Shown here: positions 25,418 through 35,221 of the stretch, one piece after another
Position numbering within the stretch: the first letter of the stretch is position 1
How the letters are laid out: the number at the start of each line of letters is the position of its first letter
Assembly: GCA_022786995.1 (NCBI GenBank)
Contig: JALFUW010000071.1
Coordinates: 27,032 to 91,031 of the forward strand
Length of the DNA: 64,000 nt
Direction: 5' to 3'
Source of the DNA: Clostridiales bacterium
Lineage (GTDB): Bacteria > Bacillota > Clostridia > Oscillospirales > Oscillospiraceae
Program-made: the position numbers and the translations under genes
The notes under the pieces: model-generated
Databases searched by the model: none
The model's input: only the letters and a program-made list of their open reading frames with translations
What the model was told of the DNA's origin: nothing

Positions 25418-26787
25418 GCCAGCTGCTCCTTTACATAGGCGATCTGGGCCTCCACGGACTGCACGGAGGTGCCGCCCTCGGAGATCCGCTTCTGAACGCA
25501 GGTCAGCAGGTCAATGTCCTGATACAGATCTTCGTCAAAGAGGTCGGAATACTGTTTATAGGTTTCCAGCGGCAGGGTCTCCAGCACACAGCCCTCGGCA
25601 ATACACTTGGCCACCAGCTGGCCGGAAATCTTGTAGGCGCTGCGGAAGGGCATGCCCTTCTTAACCAGGTAATCGGCCAGGTCGGTGGCGTTGATGAAGC
25701 CGCCCTGGGCCGCTTTCTTCATGTTGTCGGGCCGGGTGGTCATGGTGGCAAGCATGGGGGCAAAGACCTTCAGGCACATCTTCACGGTGTCCACCGCGTC
25801 GAACACCGCCTCCTTGTCCTCCTGCATGTCCTTGTTGTAGGCCAGGGGCAGGCCCTTCAGAGTGGTGAGCATGGCCATCAGGTCGCCGTAGACCCGGCCG
25901 GTCTTGCCCCGCACCAGCTCTGCCATGTCCGGGTTCTTCTTCTGGGGCATGATGGAGGAGCCGGTGGTATAGGCGTCCGACAGCTCCACAAACTTGAATT
26001 CCCAGCTGGCCCAGAGGATGATCTCCTCGGAAAAGCGACTTAGGTGCATCATCAGGGTGGACAATGCGCTCATCAGCTCCACGCAGAAGTCCCGGTCGGA
26101 CACGCCGTCGATGGAGTTGAGCGCAATGCCGTCAAAGCCCAGTTTTTCCGCTTCAAACCGGCGGTCGGTATCGTATGTCGTACCGGCAAGGGCACAGGAG
26201 CCAATGGGAGATACATTCATCCGCTTCCGGCAGTCGGCAAGGCGGCCCAAATCCCGCAGCATCATCATGGCGTAGGCCATCAGGTGATGGGAAAAGAGAA
26301 TGGGCTGGGCCCGCTGCAAGTGGGTGTAGCCAGGGAGAATCACTTCTTTATTGGCTTCCGCCTGCAAAACCACGGCTTCCAGCACAGACTTTACGAGGGC
26401 AGAAATCTCGTCGATTTCCTCCCGCAGGTACATCCGCAGGTCGAGAGCCACCTGATCGTTTCGGCTTCTGGCGGTGTGGAGCTTCTTGCCCACGTCGCCC
26501 AGCCGCTGGGTCAGCACCTGCTCCACAAACATGTGGATATCCTCGCAGCTCATGTCAAATTCCAGCGCGCCGGAATCCAGATCGGTTAAGATTTCCTGCA
26601 AGCCGTCGATCAGCTGGTCGGCTTCCTTTTGGGCGATGATTCCTTGCGCCCCCAGCATGGCAGCATGGGCCATGGAGCCGGTGATATCCTGCCGGTACAT
26701 ACGGCAGTCGAAGCGAATGGAAGAATTAAAATCATCCGCAATGCTGTCTGTCGCGCCGGAAGTCCGCCCGGCCCACATCTTTGCCAT
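25414..26787 (-). CDS. argH: Argininosuccinate lyase
   Basis: The 457-residue enzyme splits argininosuccinate into arginine and fumarate. The superfamily signature GSSIMPQKKNPD and TARSRNDQVALD are intact. The start MAKMWAGR at 26787 is chosen by AGAGGA 7 nt upstream; the track ORF extends 26 codons through element E4. The gene lies second in the operon after argG. Confidence 0.95.
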   Translation of the reverse strand: MAKMWAGRTSGATDSIADDFNSSIRFDCRMYRQDITGSMAHAAMLGAQGIIAQKEADQLIDGLQEILTDLDSGALEFDMSCEDIHMFVEQVLTQRLGDVGKKLHTARSRNDQVALDLRMYLREEIDEISALVKSVLEAVVLQAEANKEVILPGYTHLQRAQPILFSHHLMAYAMMMLRDLGRLADCRKRMNVSPIGSCALAGTTYDTDRRFEAEKLGFDGIALNSIDGVSDRDFCVELMSALSTLMMHLSRFSEEIILWASWEFKFVELSDAYTTGSSIMPQKKNPDMAELVRGKTGRVYGDLMAMLTTLKGLPLAYNKDMQEDKEAVFDAVDTVKMCLKVFAPMLATMTTRPDNMKKAAQGGFINATDLADYLVKKGMPFRSAYKISGQLVAKCIAEGCVLETLPLETYKQYSDLFDEDLYQDIDLLTCVQKRISEGGTSVQSVEAQIAYVKEQLA

Positions 26788-26813
26788 AATCGTATCCTCT
26801 TTTTCCTCAGTGT

Positions 26814-26889
26814 AATGCGAAATGCTAAATGCAAGGAAGCGGCTCAGAGGAGCAGCATTTTGCATTCAGCATTCTGCATTTTGCATTTA
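26814..26889. repeat. Heptamer-arm hairpin element E4 (AATGCAA flavour)
   Basis: Units AATGCGA, AATGCTA, AATGCAA on the left face TTTTGCA, TTCAGCA, TTCTGCA, TTTTGCA on the right. It occupies the whole argG-argH intergenic space and ends against the argG stop codon. Confidence 0.85.
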
Positions 26890-28113
26890 TTACAGTTTTC
26901 CTTGCTCCCGCAGCGCCTGAACCTTGGTGGGCAGGCCCCACAGATTGATGAAGCCGGCAGCCTGATTCTGGTCGTAGTCGCTCTCGCCGAAGGTCACCAG
27001 ATTCTCGGAGTACAGGGAGTAGGGAGAAGTGGTGCCGGCGGGGATGATGTTGCCCTTGTAGAGCTTCAGCTTCACGGAGCCGGTGACGTACTTGTTGCTC
27101 TCGTTGGCAAAGGCGGTGAGAGCCTCCTGCAGGGGGGAGTACCACTTGCCGTTGTAGATGAGGTCGGCGTAGTCCACAGCTAATCTTTGCTTGACATGGA
27201 GAGTGTCCTTATCCACGGTCAGCATTTCCAGCTGCTCATGGGCAAAGTACAGGATGGTGCCGCCGGGGGTCTCGTACACGCCCCGATCCTTCATGCCAAC
27301 CAGCCGGTTCTCCACGATGTCGATGATGCCGATGCCGTTGGCGCCGCCCAGCTGATTCAGCTTCTCAATGATCTTGGAAGCCTTCATCTTCTCGCCGTCG
27401 ATGGCAACGGGAGCGCCGGCCTCGAAGTCGATGGTCACATAGGTGGGTTCGTCGGGGGCCATCATGGGAGACACGCCCATTTCCAGGAAGCCGGGCTTGT
27501 CATAGTCAGGCTCGTTGGCGGGGTCTTCCAGATCCAGGCCCTCGTGGCTCAGATGCCACAGGTTCTTATCCTTGGAATAGTTGGTCTCCCGGCTGATTTT
27601 CAGGGGCACCTTATGGGCCTCGGCGTAGTCGATCTCCTCGTCCCGGGACTTGATGTCCCACTCCCGCCAGGGAGCGATGATCTTCATGTTGGGAGCGAAC
27701 CGCTTGATGGCCAGCTCGAAGCGCACCTGATCGTTGCCCTTGCCGGTAGCGCCGTGGGCAATGGCGTCCGCACCCTCTGCCAGGGCGATTTCAGCCAGTT
27801 TCTTACCGATGACGGGCCGGGCAAAGGCGGTGCCCAGCAGATAGGTCTCGTACTTGGCATCCATTTTCAGGCTGGGGATGATGACCTCGTCCACCATCTC
27901 GTCCACCAGGTCGGCAACAATCAGCTTGCTTGCGCCGGTGGCGATGGCCTTGGCCTCCAGACCCTCCAGCTCGTCCGCCTGGCCTACATTGCCGGCCACA
28001 GCGATGATCTCGGGGTTATTGTAGTTCTCCTTCAGCCAGGGAATGATGATGGAAGTATCCAAGCCGCCGGAATACGCCAGAACAATTTTCTTAATGGAAT
28101 CCTTGTTATTCAT
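26890..28113 (-). CDS. argG: Argininosuccinate synthase
   Basis: The 407-residue ATP-dependent ligase condenses citrulline and aspartate. [15 protein letters not shown] at the N-terminus is the PP-loop, and [13 protein letters not shown] and the citrulline-binding region are present. Start ATG 28113 follows GGAGG. It is the first gene of the operon, directly under the promoter and ARG-box-like site. Its stop codon abuts element E4, a possible place for partial termination before argH. Confidence 0.96.
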   Translation of the reverse strand: MNNKDSIKKIVLAYSGGLDTSIIIPWLKENYNNPEIIAVAGNVGQADELEGLEAKAIATGASKLIVADLVDEMVDEVIIPSLKMDAKYETYLLGTAFARPVIGKKLAEIALAEGADAIAHGATGKGNDQVRFELAIKRFAPNMKIIAPWREWDIKSRDEEIDYAEAHKVPLKISRETNYSKDKNLWHLSHEGLDLEDPANEPDYDKPGFLEMGVSPMMAPDEPTYVTIDFEAGAPVAIDGEKMKASKIIEKLNQLGGANGIGIIDIVENRLVGMKDRGVYETPGGTILYFAHEQLEMLTVDKDTLHVKQRLAVDYADLIYNGKWYSPLQEALTAFANESNKYVTGSVKLKLYKGNIIPAGTTSPYSLYSENLVTFGESDYDQNQAAGFINLWGLPTKVQALREQGKL

Positions 28114-28129
28114 GTATACAGCCTCCGTA

Positions 28130-28142
28130 TGAATAATATTCA
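28130..28142 (-). promoter_or_regulatory. ARG-box-like operator in the argG leader
   Basis: TGAATATTATTCA is a perfect palindrome matching the core of the ArgR/AhrC operator. It lies between the promoter and the argG ribosome binding site, where repressor binding with arginine would block the operon. No argR gene is in the window. Confidence 0.75.
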
Positions 28143-28167
28143 CGTCTTTGTGAGTAATAATACAGGG

Positions 28168-28196
28168 ATTATACTCCCGGCGCAGACATTTGTCAA
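28168..28196 (-). promoter_or_regulatory. Promoter of the arginine operon
   Basis: On the minus strand TTGACA and TATAAT are separated by 17 nt, both perfect consensus boxes. Nothing else is recognised between this promoter and the terminator at 28366. Confidence 0.88.
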
Positions 28197-28365
28197 CGCC
28201 ATATTCCCACTTTTTTCCCCATCCGAATCTTTTCGGAACTATGCCGGGATTTGCCCCCGCAGGGCCCTCGGTTTACAGGTAAAATACACAAAGCATTTCG
28301 CCTACCGATTGCGCGGTTAACTATTTTCATCGCCAGATATGTATAATTATACAGTAAACACGGAT

Positions 28366-28400
28366 AAAAATAACACCACAGGTTTCCCTGTGGTGTTATT
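28366..28400 (-). terminator. Terminator of the lysozyme/SH3 gene
   Basis: On the minus strand AACACCACAGG and CCTGTGGTGTT pair around GAAA and are followed by ATTTTTATC. It lies 10 nt after the stop. Confidence 0.92.
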
Positions 28401-28410
28401 GGAGCACTGC

Positions 28411-31400
28411 TTACAGCAGGTTGTCGGTGTTGATCCAGCCCAGATCGGTCTTGGCCATCTTGCCGACGATCTCATAGATATCGACAACAGCCATTCTCTG
28501 ATAGGTGCCGGTAGCGGTGGTGCAGTTGACATCAGAGTAGGCCACGGTGTTCTCATTGGCGACCACACGGGCATCCACAGCGCCTGCCACGCAGGGAGTC
28601 AGATCCACATAGTACAGGTAGACCCAGCCAGCGTCGCAGCGGCCCCAGGCCATGTTCTCGGCAATGGTGGTTTCATAGATGACCAGAGAAGCGCCGTTCT
28701 TCAGAGTGGTGGTCTTCTTGGCGGTGGTGGAAGCGGTAGCACGGACATTGAGTTCGTTTGCGCGGATGACCTTGCCGGTGTATCTGTAACCGCTGGCGTT
28801 GGTCACGAAGCCGCCGGAGTTGCCGCCAGCACCGATGATGGGCTCAGAGGGAGCCGTGGTGGCAGGAGGCGTGGTGGTCTCTTCGACGTAGTAAGCACCC
28901 TCGGACATGTAGTCCATGCGGATCCAGCCTGTGCCTTCCTCGGTCTCGATACGGCCCCAGACCTTGTCGTTCTCGATCTGCAGCGCAGTGACCTTAACCT
29001 GATCGCCCTTCTTCAGGGTATCGATCTTGGCAGTATCCTGAGACGCACCCTCGCGAACCTTCAGGGTATCGTTGCCGGTTACGGTGTGCACCTTTTCATC
29101 CAGAGCGGTCAGCTCCAGATTCTCCTCAGGATTGATAATCCAGCCATCGTTCACACGCGCCCAGTAGGTGGTGGTGGTGATGGTGGTAACGGTATTGCTG
29201 TCGCCCAGGGGATCCTTATCAGACTTAACCTTCTGGGTCACGGCAGCCAGCTCATGGATGGTCACATTGTCGCCAATGGACAGGCTGCGAACCAGATTTG
29301 CATCGTACTTGGCATCCACGACGGCATCAGCCTCGGAATCGCCCGTATACTGGCTTTCAAAATCGATGGGCTCACGTAAGATGTCGCAGTCCATCGCCAC
29401 CTTACCGGTGTAAACAGCGGTGGTAGTGGTCTTCTCCAGGCTGTCCAGAGAATCCACCAGAGTACCCTTGGTGGGATCCTCCTTGGGCTTCTCGGGCGCC
29501 ACAGGATTGTACTTGACCATGGAGATGTAGTCCATGCAGACCCAGCCCTTATCGGTACGGCCCCACTTGGCGGCGCCGCTGGTCTTGACCTCCAGAATCT
29601 GAACCTGGGTACCGGGCAGCAGCTTGCCAACAGCGGCGTAACCAATGCCCGCGCCCTGACGGACGTTCACGCCGGAATAGGTGTTGGCAACGATGCCGGT
29701 GCCGGAGCCGTCCGTGGTAATGGTGTTGCCGGCAGCATCGGTAACCTTGTTGGGATCATCCAGAGCGCCCTTGCGGACATTCAGATACTTGGCGGAGACC
29801 CAGCCGTCTCCATCGTAATCATAGGTTCCGTTCTGGTTGGTATCCAGCTTGTACCACTCGTCCTTCTTGGATTCCCAGACACGGACGGTGGTGCCGCGCT
29901 TCAGGGAGCCGATCACCGCGCCGTAGAGAGCGCCGGTCTTACGCACACGAACGCTGTCGGTATCAATGACCGTGGCGATCAGGCCGGTTTCGTGATCGTC
30001 TTTCTTCTCCTCCTCCGGCAGAGTAATCTCATTGGTACGCTTGACATACTTGCTTGCCAGATTGATCCAGCCGGTCTTCTCGCCGACATCGCCGGTAGAG
30101 ACAGCGGTATAAGAAGTAATCTTGCCCCAGATGTTCTCGTCCACCAGGCGAATTTCGCTGATTTCAACTTCCACGCCCTTGTTCAGGGAGAAAGCCAATT
30201 CAGAAGCGTCGCCCGCGTTCTTTCTGACATTGGTGCTCTCGGCAACCACGGTATACATCACGGGATCCAGCTCAACATTGTAATCGGGCTCGTCGGTCTT
30301 GGCAATGCCCGTACCGGCGATGGGCAGCCACGCGGTTCTGGTAACGGAGACAGGCTTGCTGTCCTTGTCCAGCTCCCAGTTGGTCCAGTTCACCTTCGCC
30401 CAGGTGGCGCTGTCGCCGAAGAAGGGAGCGACCGTCAGAGCGGACATCTTAATCGCGGTTCCAGAGGGGATATCGAAATAATCCGCGCCGGAGGCATCCG
30501 TAAAGTGAATGGTGCCAGAGTTATCACCGGCAGCCACATAGGCCTCCACGTCGTCGGTTACCTTGCCGCTAAAGGCAAAGGAAGCAGCACTGGTATCGTT
30601 CGCGGTCTTTCCATCCAGCATGGTCACGGAGGTGTAGGTCAGGCAGATCCAGCCGCCGTCATAGCGGCCCCAGCGGTGGCCATTCACCGTCTTGATTTCA
30701 TAAAGCTTGACCGTATCGTTCCGGGACAGAGCGCCGACGATCTTTGCATCCGTACCGGCATCCTTACGGACATTCAGATACCCGTTGTAGGTAACCGTAG
30801 CAGTGGCAATGACGTTCGCGGCGGGAATGTCTTCAATGGTCTTGCCAATCTTCACCCAGCCAAACTGATCAGTCTCGTACTCCAGATAGCCCCATCTGTT
30901 GCCGTTGCCATCAAGGAAGTCCTGCAGAATCGTGATCGTTCCAGAGACGACCGCAGTGTTACCATTGCTGAGCTTTGCAGCCTCAGAGCCATCCTCAGGT
31001 CTGACAAAGACAGTGGTGGAAACCAGCTGGCTGGTATGCATCGGGTACTGGACGGCAACGCCGTGGTCCTCGTCCTCCTGCCAGTAGGCGTACAGGACTT
31101 TGTCAGGGTTGTGCTCCTCAGAGACGCAGGCAGCGTCCAGCTTGGGCATCCATTTACCGTCGATAGGCTCAGTGTACCAACCCAGGAACTTGTACCCGGG
31201 GCAGGAAGCGGTAATATGGCTGACAATCTGCGTGGTGTCGAAATACATGGTGTAGGTATCCTCGTCACACACGGAGAGTCTGGCGTCTGCGCCGACAGGA
31301 GAATTCACATCGTAGGTCACTGCCTGATAGCGGTCAGGAGCGGTGTTGGAGTAGACACCATGGATATACATATCCACAATAACCTGATTGCGCTCGCTGT

Positions 31401-31896
31401 TTCCATCCAGATTATCCAAAACATTCAGCAGCTCCGTCGCGCCGGCCTTGCTGACGATAGCGCTCTTCAGGGTGCCGGTGCCGCTAAGCCACGCAGTTCC
31501 GGCAACATGGCTGTAAACCACCAGCGCATCGTGCTGGCTCTGGGACAAAGTAAGGCCATTGCTGGAAGCGAAGCTGTTTACCTTCTTATCCAGTTCGGTC
31601 AGGTAAGTACGCAGCGCGGTATCCGCCTTCTTCTCGGAAATGGTGTGCTTGTTGTCATCGGTAGCCTTGGGCCTACCATTGACATCAAAATGGTGCTTCT
31701 CACTGCACACCGTGCCATATCCGACGCGGTACTCAGAACCGCTCACATAATAGCAGGTAGCCTTAAACTGCTTCAGCTGCTTCAAAACCGTAATTGCGCT
31801 TTCGCTGATCTTGTTCTCAGCGGCAGAGGCGGTGACGGGCACCAAGCCAACCAGCAGAACGAGAGCCAGCAACGCGCATACAAATCTCTTCTTCAT
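28411..31896 (-). CDS. Secreted lysozyme-like protein with many SH3 repeats
   Basis: The 1161-residue protein has a signal peptide ending near VTASAAE. A region resembling phage-type (GH24) lysozyme follows, about 30-190, with YRVGYGTV and LSQSQHDALVVYSH. Next comes an InlB-type beta-repeat (YKFLGWYTEP...VLYAYW, about 230-275). The rest is roughly nine bacterial SH3 modules with recurring LNVRK/VNVRQG, GT or GD, WGR and GW motifs, and short linkers; there is no sortase signal. SH3b modules bind wall peptides, so the protein is probably a wall-associated hydrolase or scaffold. The full set of GH24 catalytic residues was not verified. It has a strong promoter and its own terminator. Confidence 0.82.
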   Translation of the reverse strand: MKKRFVCALLALVLLVGLVPVTASAAENKISESAITVLKQLKQFKATCYYVSGSEYRVGYGTVCSEKHHFDVNGRPKATDDNKHTISEKKADTALRTYLTELDKKVNSFASSNGLTLSQSQHDALVVYSHVAGTAWLSGTGTLKSAIVSKAGATELLNVLDNLDGNSERNQVIVDMYIHGVYSNTAPDRYQAVTYDVNSPVGADARLSVCDEDTYTMYFDTTQIVSHITASCPGYKFLGWYTEPIDGKWMPKLDAACVSEEHNPDKVLYAYWQEDEDHGVAVQYPMHTSQLVSTTVFVRPEDGSEAAKLSNGNTAVVSGTITILQDFLDGNGNRWGYLEYETDQFGWVKIGKTIEDIPAANVIATATVTYNGYLNVRKDAGTDAKIVGALSRNDTVKLYEIKTVNGHRWGRYDGGWICLTYTSVTMLDGKTANDTSAASFAFSGKVTDDVEAYVAAGDNSGTIHFTDASGADYFDIPSGTAIKMSALTVAPFFGDSATWAKVNWTNWELDKDSKPVSVTRTAWLPIAGTGIAKTDEPDYNVELDPVMYTVVAESTNVRKNAGDASELAFSLNKGVEVEISEIRLVDENIWGKITSYTAVSTGDVGEKTGWINLASKYVKRTNEITLPEEEKKDDHETGLIATVIDTDSVRVRKTGALYGAVIGSLKRGTTVRVWESKKDEWYKLDTNQNGTYDYDGDGWVSAKYLNVRKGALDDPNKVTDAAGNTITTDGSGTGIVANTYSGVNVRQGAGIGYAAVGKLLPGTQVQILEVKTSGAAKWGRTDKGWVCMDYISMVKYNPVAPEKPKEDPTKGTLVDSLDSLEKTTTTAVYTGKVAMDCDILREPIDFESQYTGDSEADAVVDAKYDANLVRSLSIGDNVTIHELAAVTQKVKSDKDPLGDSNTVTTITTTTYWARVNDGWIINPEENLELTALDEKVHTVTGNDTLKVREGASQDTAKIDTLKKGDQVKVTALQIENDKVWGRIETEEGTGWIRMDYMSEGAYYVEETTTPPATTAPSEPIIGAGGNSGGFVTNASGYRYTGKVIRANELNVRATASTTAKKTTTLKNGASLVIYETTIAENMAWGRCDAGWVYLYYVDLTPCVAGAVDARVVANENTVAYSDVNCTTATGTYQRMAVVDIYEIVGKMAKTDLGWINTDNLL

Positions 31897-31933
31897 AAGC
31901 TCTTACTCCTTTTTTTCTTATGTAAGTAACGGT

Positions 31934-31962
31934 ATTATAACAGACCCGTTTACAAATTGCAA
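31934..31962 (-). promoter_or_regulatory. Promoter of the lysozyme/SH3 gene
   Basis: On the minus strand TTGCAA and TATAAT are separated by 17 nt. Nothing is recognised between this promoter and element E5 at 32125. Confidence 0.8.
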
Positions 31963-32124
31963 TACCTTTTTTGAAAATAATTACATTTTTGTTACAATAT
32001 TTTTCCTTGTACTGTAACCGCTTCCAGTGTACCACCGAAAAGCCGCGAATTTTGTCATAATCCCGAAGAATCCCTCAAAATCAGAAAAAAGATTGTAACC
32101 GTTCGGTCAGCGTGAAACGTGGCG

Positions 32125-32288
32125 TTTGGAGTACGGCGAGTGGAGTGTGGAGTGTGAAGTGTGGAGTGTGGAGTGTGGAGTGTGGAGTGATGGTATCGCC
32201 TTCGGCGATGAATAATAAGATTCGAATATCTCCACTCCCAACTCCGCGCTCCCCACTCCTAACTCCTAACTTCTAACTCCCCACTAAC
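32125..32288. repeat. Heptamer-arm hairpin element E5 (AGTGTGG flavour)
   Basis: The left arm has at least seven AGTGTGG-like units. The core contains TATCGCC-TTC-GGCGATG, and the right arm has ACTCCCA, ACTCCGC, ACTCCTA units. It is the longest copy in the window. The mnmA -35 box begins 7 nt to its right. Confidence 0.88.
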
Positions 32289-32294
32289 CTCGGC

Positions 32295-32323
32295 TTGACT
32301 TTCATTTTCGGTACTGCTATACT
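32295..32323 (+). promoter_or_regulatory. mnmA promoter
   Basis: TTGACT and TATACT are separated by 17 nt with a TGC extended -10. It abuts element E5. Confidence 0.8.
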
Positions 32324-32351
32324 CAAGAAAACTCGTCAGGAGGAAGATCCC

Positions 32352-33413
32352 ATGGAAAACAAAAAGGCCCTTGTGGGCATGAGCGGCGGTGTGGACAGCT
32401 CCGTGGCGGCGTATCTGATGCTGCGGCAAGGCTACGACTGCACCGGCGTCACCATGCGGCTCTATGATAACCCCACCGAAGAGAGCACCTGCTGTTCTCT
32501 GGACGATGTGGAGGATGCCCGGGCCGTGGCCGCCCGGCTGGGGATCCGGCACTATACCTTTAATTTTAAGGATGATTTTGACCGTCAGGTGGTTCAGAAA
32601 TTCGTATCCAGCTATGAGCGGGGCCTGACTCCCAATCCCTGCATCGACTGCAACCGCTATCTGAAATTTGACCGGCTCCTCCGCCGGGCACAGGAGCTGG
32701 GCTGTCATTGGGTCGTTTCCGGGCATTACGCCAGGATTCGGCAGGAAAACGGAAGGTATCTATTGTATAAAGCCGCCGATGCTGCCAAGGATCAGACTTA
32801 CTTTCTGGCCTGCCTCAATCAGGAGCAGCTGTCCCATATCCAGTTTCCGCTGGGTGATCTGACAAAAACGCAGGTTCGGGAAATTGCTGAGGAAAATGGT
32901 TTTGTCAACGCCCGGAAACGGGACAGTCAGGATATCTGCTTTGTCCCCGATGGGGACTACGGCGCGTTTTTGCAGCGCTATACCGGGAAAACCTACCCGG
33001 AGGGCGATTTTCTGAACCTGCAGGGCCAGGTTGTTGGCCGTCACCGGGGGGCAGCCTGCTACACAAAGGGACAGCGCAAAGGATTGGGCCTTGCCATGGG
33101 AGAGCCGGTGTATGTCTGCGCCAAGGATATGGCGGCAAACACCGTCACCGTCGGCCCGAATTCAGCCCTCTACTCCCCCTCCCTGCGGGCCAACGACTGG
33201 AACTGGTATCCTTTTGAGGAGCTGACCCAGCCTATGCGTGTCACTGCCAAGACCCGGCACAGCCAGTTTGAGCAGGCGGCAACGGTGTACCCGGAGGAAA
33301 ACGGTTTTGCAAGGGTGGAATTTGACGAGCCCCAGCGGGCCGTCACCCCCGGTCAGGCCGTAGTGCTGTATGACGGCGACATGGTGGTCGGCGGTGGAAC
33401 CATCGTCGAATAA
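32352..33413 (+). CDS. mnmA: tRNA-specific 2-thiouridylase
   Basis: The 353-residue enzyme thiolates uridine 34 of Lys, Glu and Gln tRNAs using ATP and a persulfide donor. The PP-loop MSGGVDSSVAAYL is at the N-terminus, the first catalytic cysteine is in NPCIDCNRYLKF and the second in SQDICFVPDGDY. C-terminal beta domains are complete. Start ATG 32352 follows AGGAGG; the track start is in the promoter. No cysteine desulfurase is adjacent. Confidence 0.94.
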   Translation: MENKKALVGMSGGVDSSVAAYLMLRQGYDCTGVTMRLYDNPTEESTCCSLDDVEDARAVAARLGIRHYTFNFKDDFDRQVVQKFVSSYERGLTPNPCIDCNRYLKFDRLLRRAQELGCHWVVSGHYARIRQENGRYLLYKAADAAKDQTYFLACLNQEQLSHIQFPLGDLTKTQVREIAEENGFVNARKRDSQDICFVPDGDYGAFLQRYTGKTYPEGDFLNLQGQVVGRHRGAACYTKGQRKGLGLAMGEPVYVCAKDMAANTVTVGPNSALYSPSLRANDWNWYPFEELTQPMRVTAKTRHSQFEQAATVYPEENGFARVEFDEPQRAVTPGQAVVLYDGDMVVGGGTIVE

Positions 33414-33416
33414 AAA

Positions 33417-33548
33417 ACGTCTGTCATCCTGAGTAAGCTTAGCGAGTCGAAGGATCTTCGCACAAATTGACCACAAACGTGTGGTAACGTGCGCAGATCC
33501 TTCGACTTCGCGGCATGAAATGCCGCTCCGCTCAGGATGACAGACGTT
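33417..33548. repeat. TGTCATCCTGAGC palindromic repeat, copy 2
   Basis: ACGTCTGTCATCCTGA faces TCAGGATGACAGACGT, and inner AAGGATCT faces AGATCCTT. It fills the space between convergent mnmA and glpK. Confidence 0.88.
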
Positions 33549-33550
33549 TA

Positions 33551-35104
<1,554 letters not shown>

Positions 35105-35190
35105 GTTTGGAGTGTGAAGTGTGGAGTGTGGAATTGTGGTATCGCCTTCGGCGATAGATTAAAACTAACTCCTAACTCCTCACTCCAAAC
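35105..35190. repeat. Heptamer-arm hairpin element E6 (AGTGTGG flavour)
   Basis: Units AGTGTGA, AGTGTGG, AGTGTGG face ACTCCTA, ACTCCTC, ACTCCAA. The core TATCGCC-TTC-GGCGATA is the same as in E5. It lies between the ATPase terminator and the glpK promoter. Confidence 0.87.
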
Positions 35191-35192
35191 TG

Positions 35193-35220
35193 AAAAAGAG
35201 CGGGGCAACCCGCTCTTTTT
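35193..35220 (-). terminator. Terminator of the metal-export operon
   Basis: On the minus strand AAAGAGCGGG and CCCGCTCTTT pair around TTGC and are followed by a T run. It directly follows the ATPase stop. Confidence 0.88.
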
Positions 35221-35221
35221 C

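Noticed and set aside
28411-31896. Prophage endolysin because of the lysozyme-like domain
   Set aside because: The protein has a signal peptide and a long SH3 array, and no phage genes are nearby.
29992-31929. 645-residue plus-strand ORF
   Set aside because: It is a shadow of the lysozyme/SH3 gene; no domain or ribosome binding site supports it.
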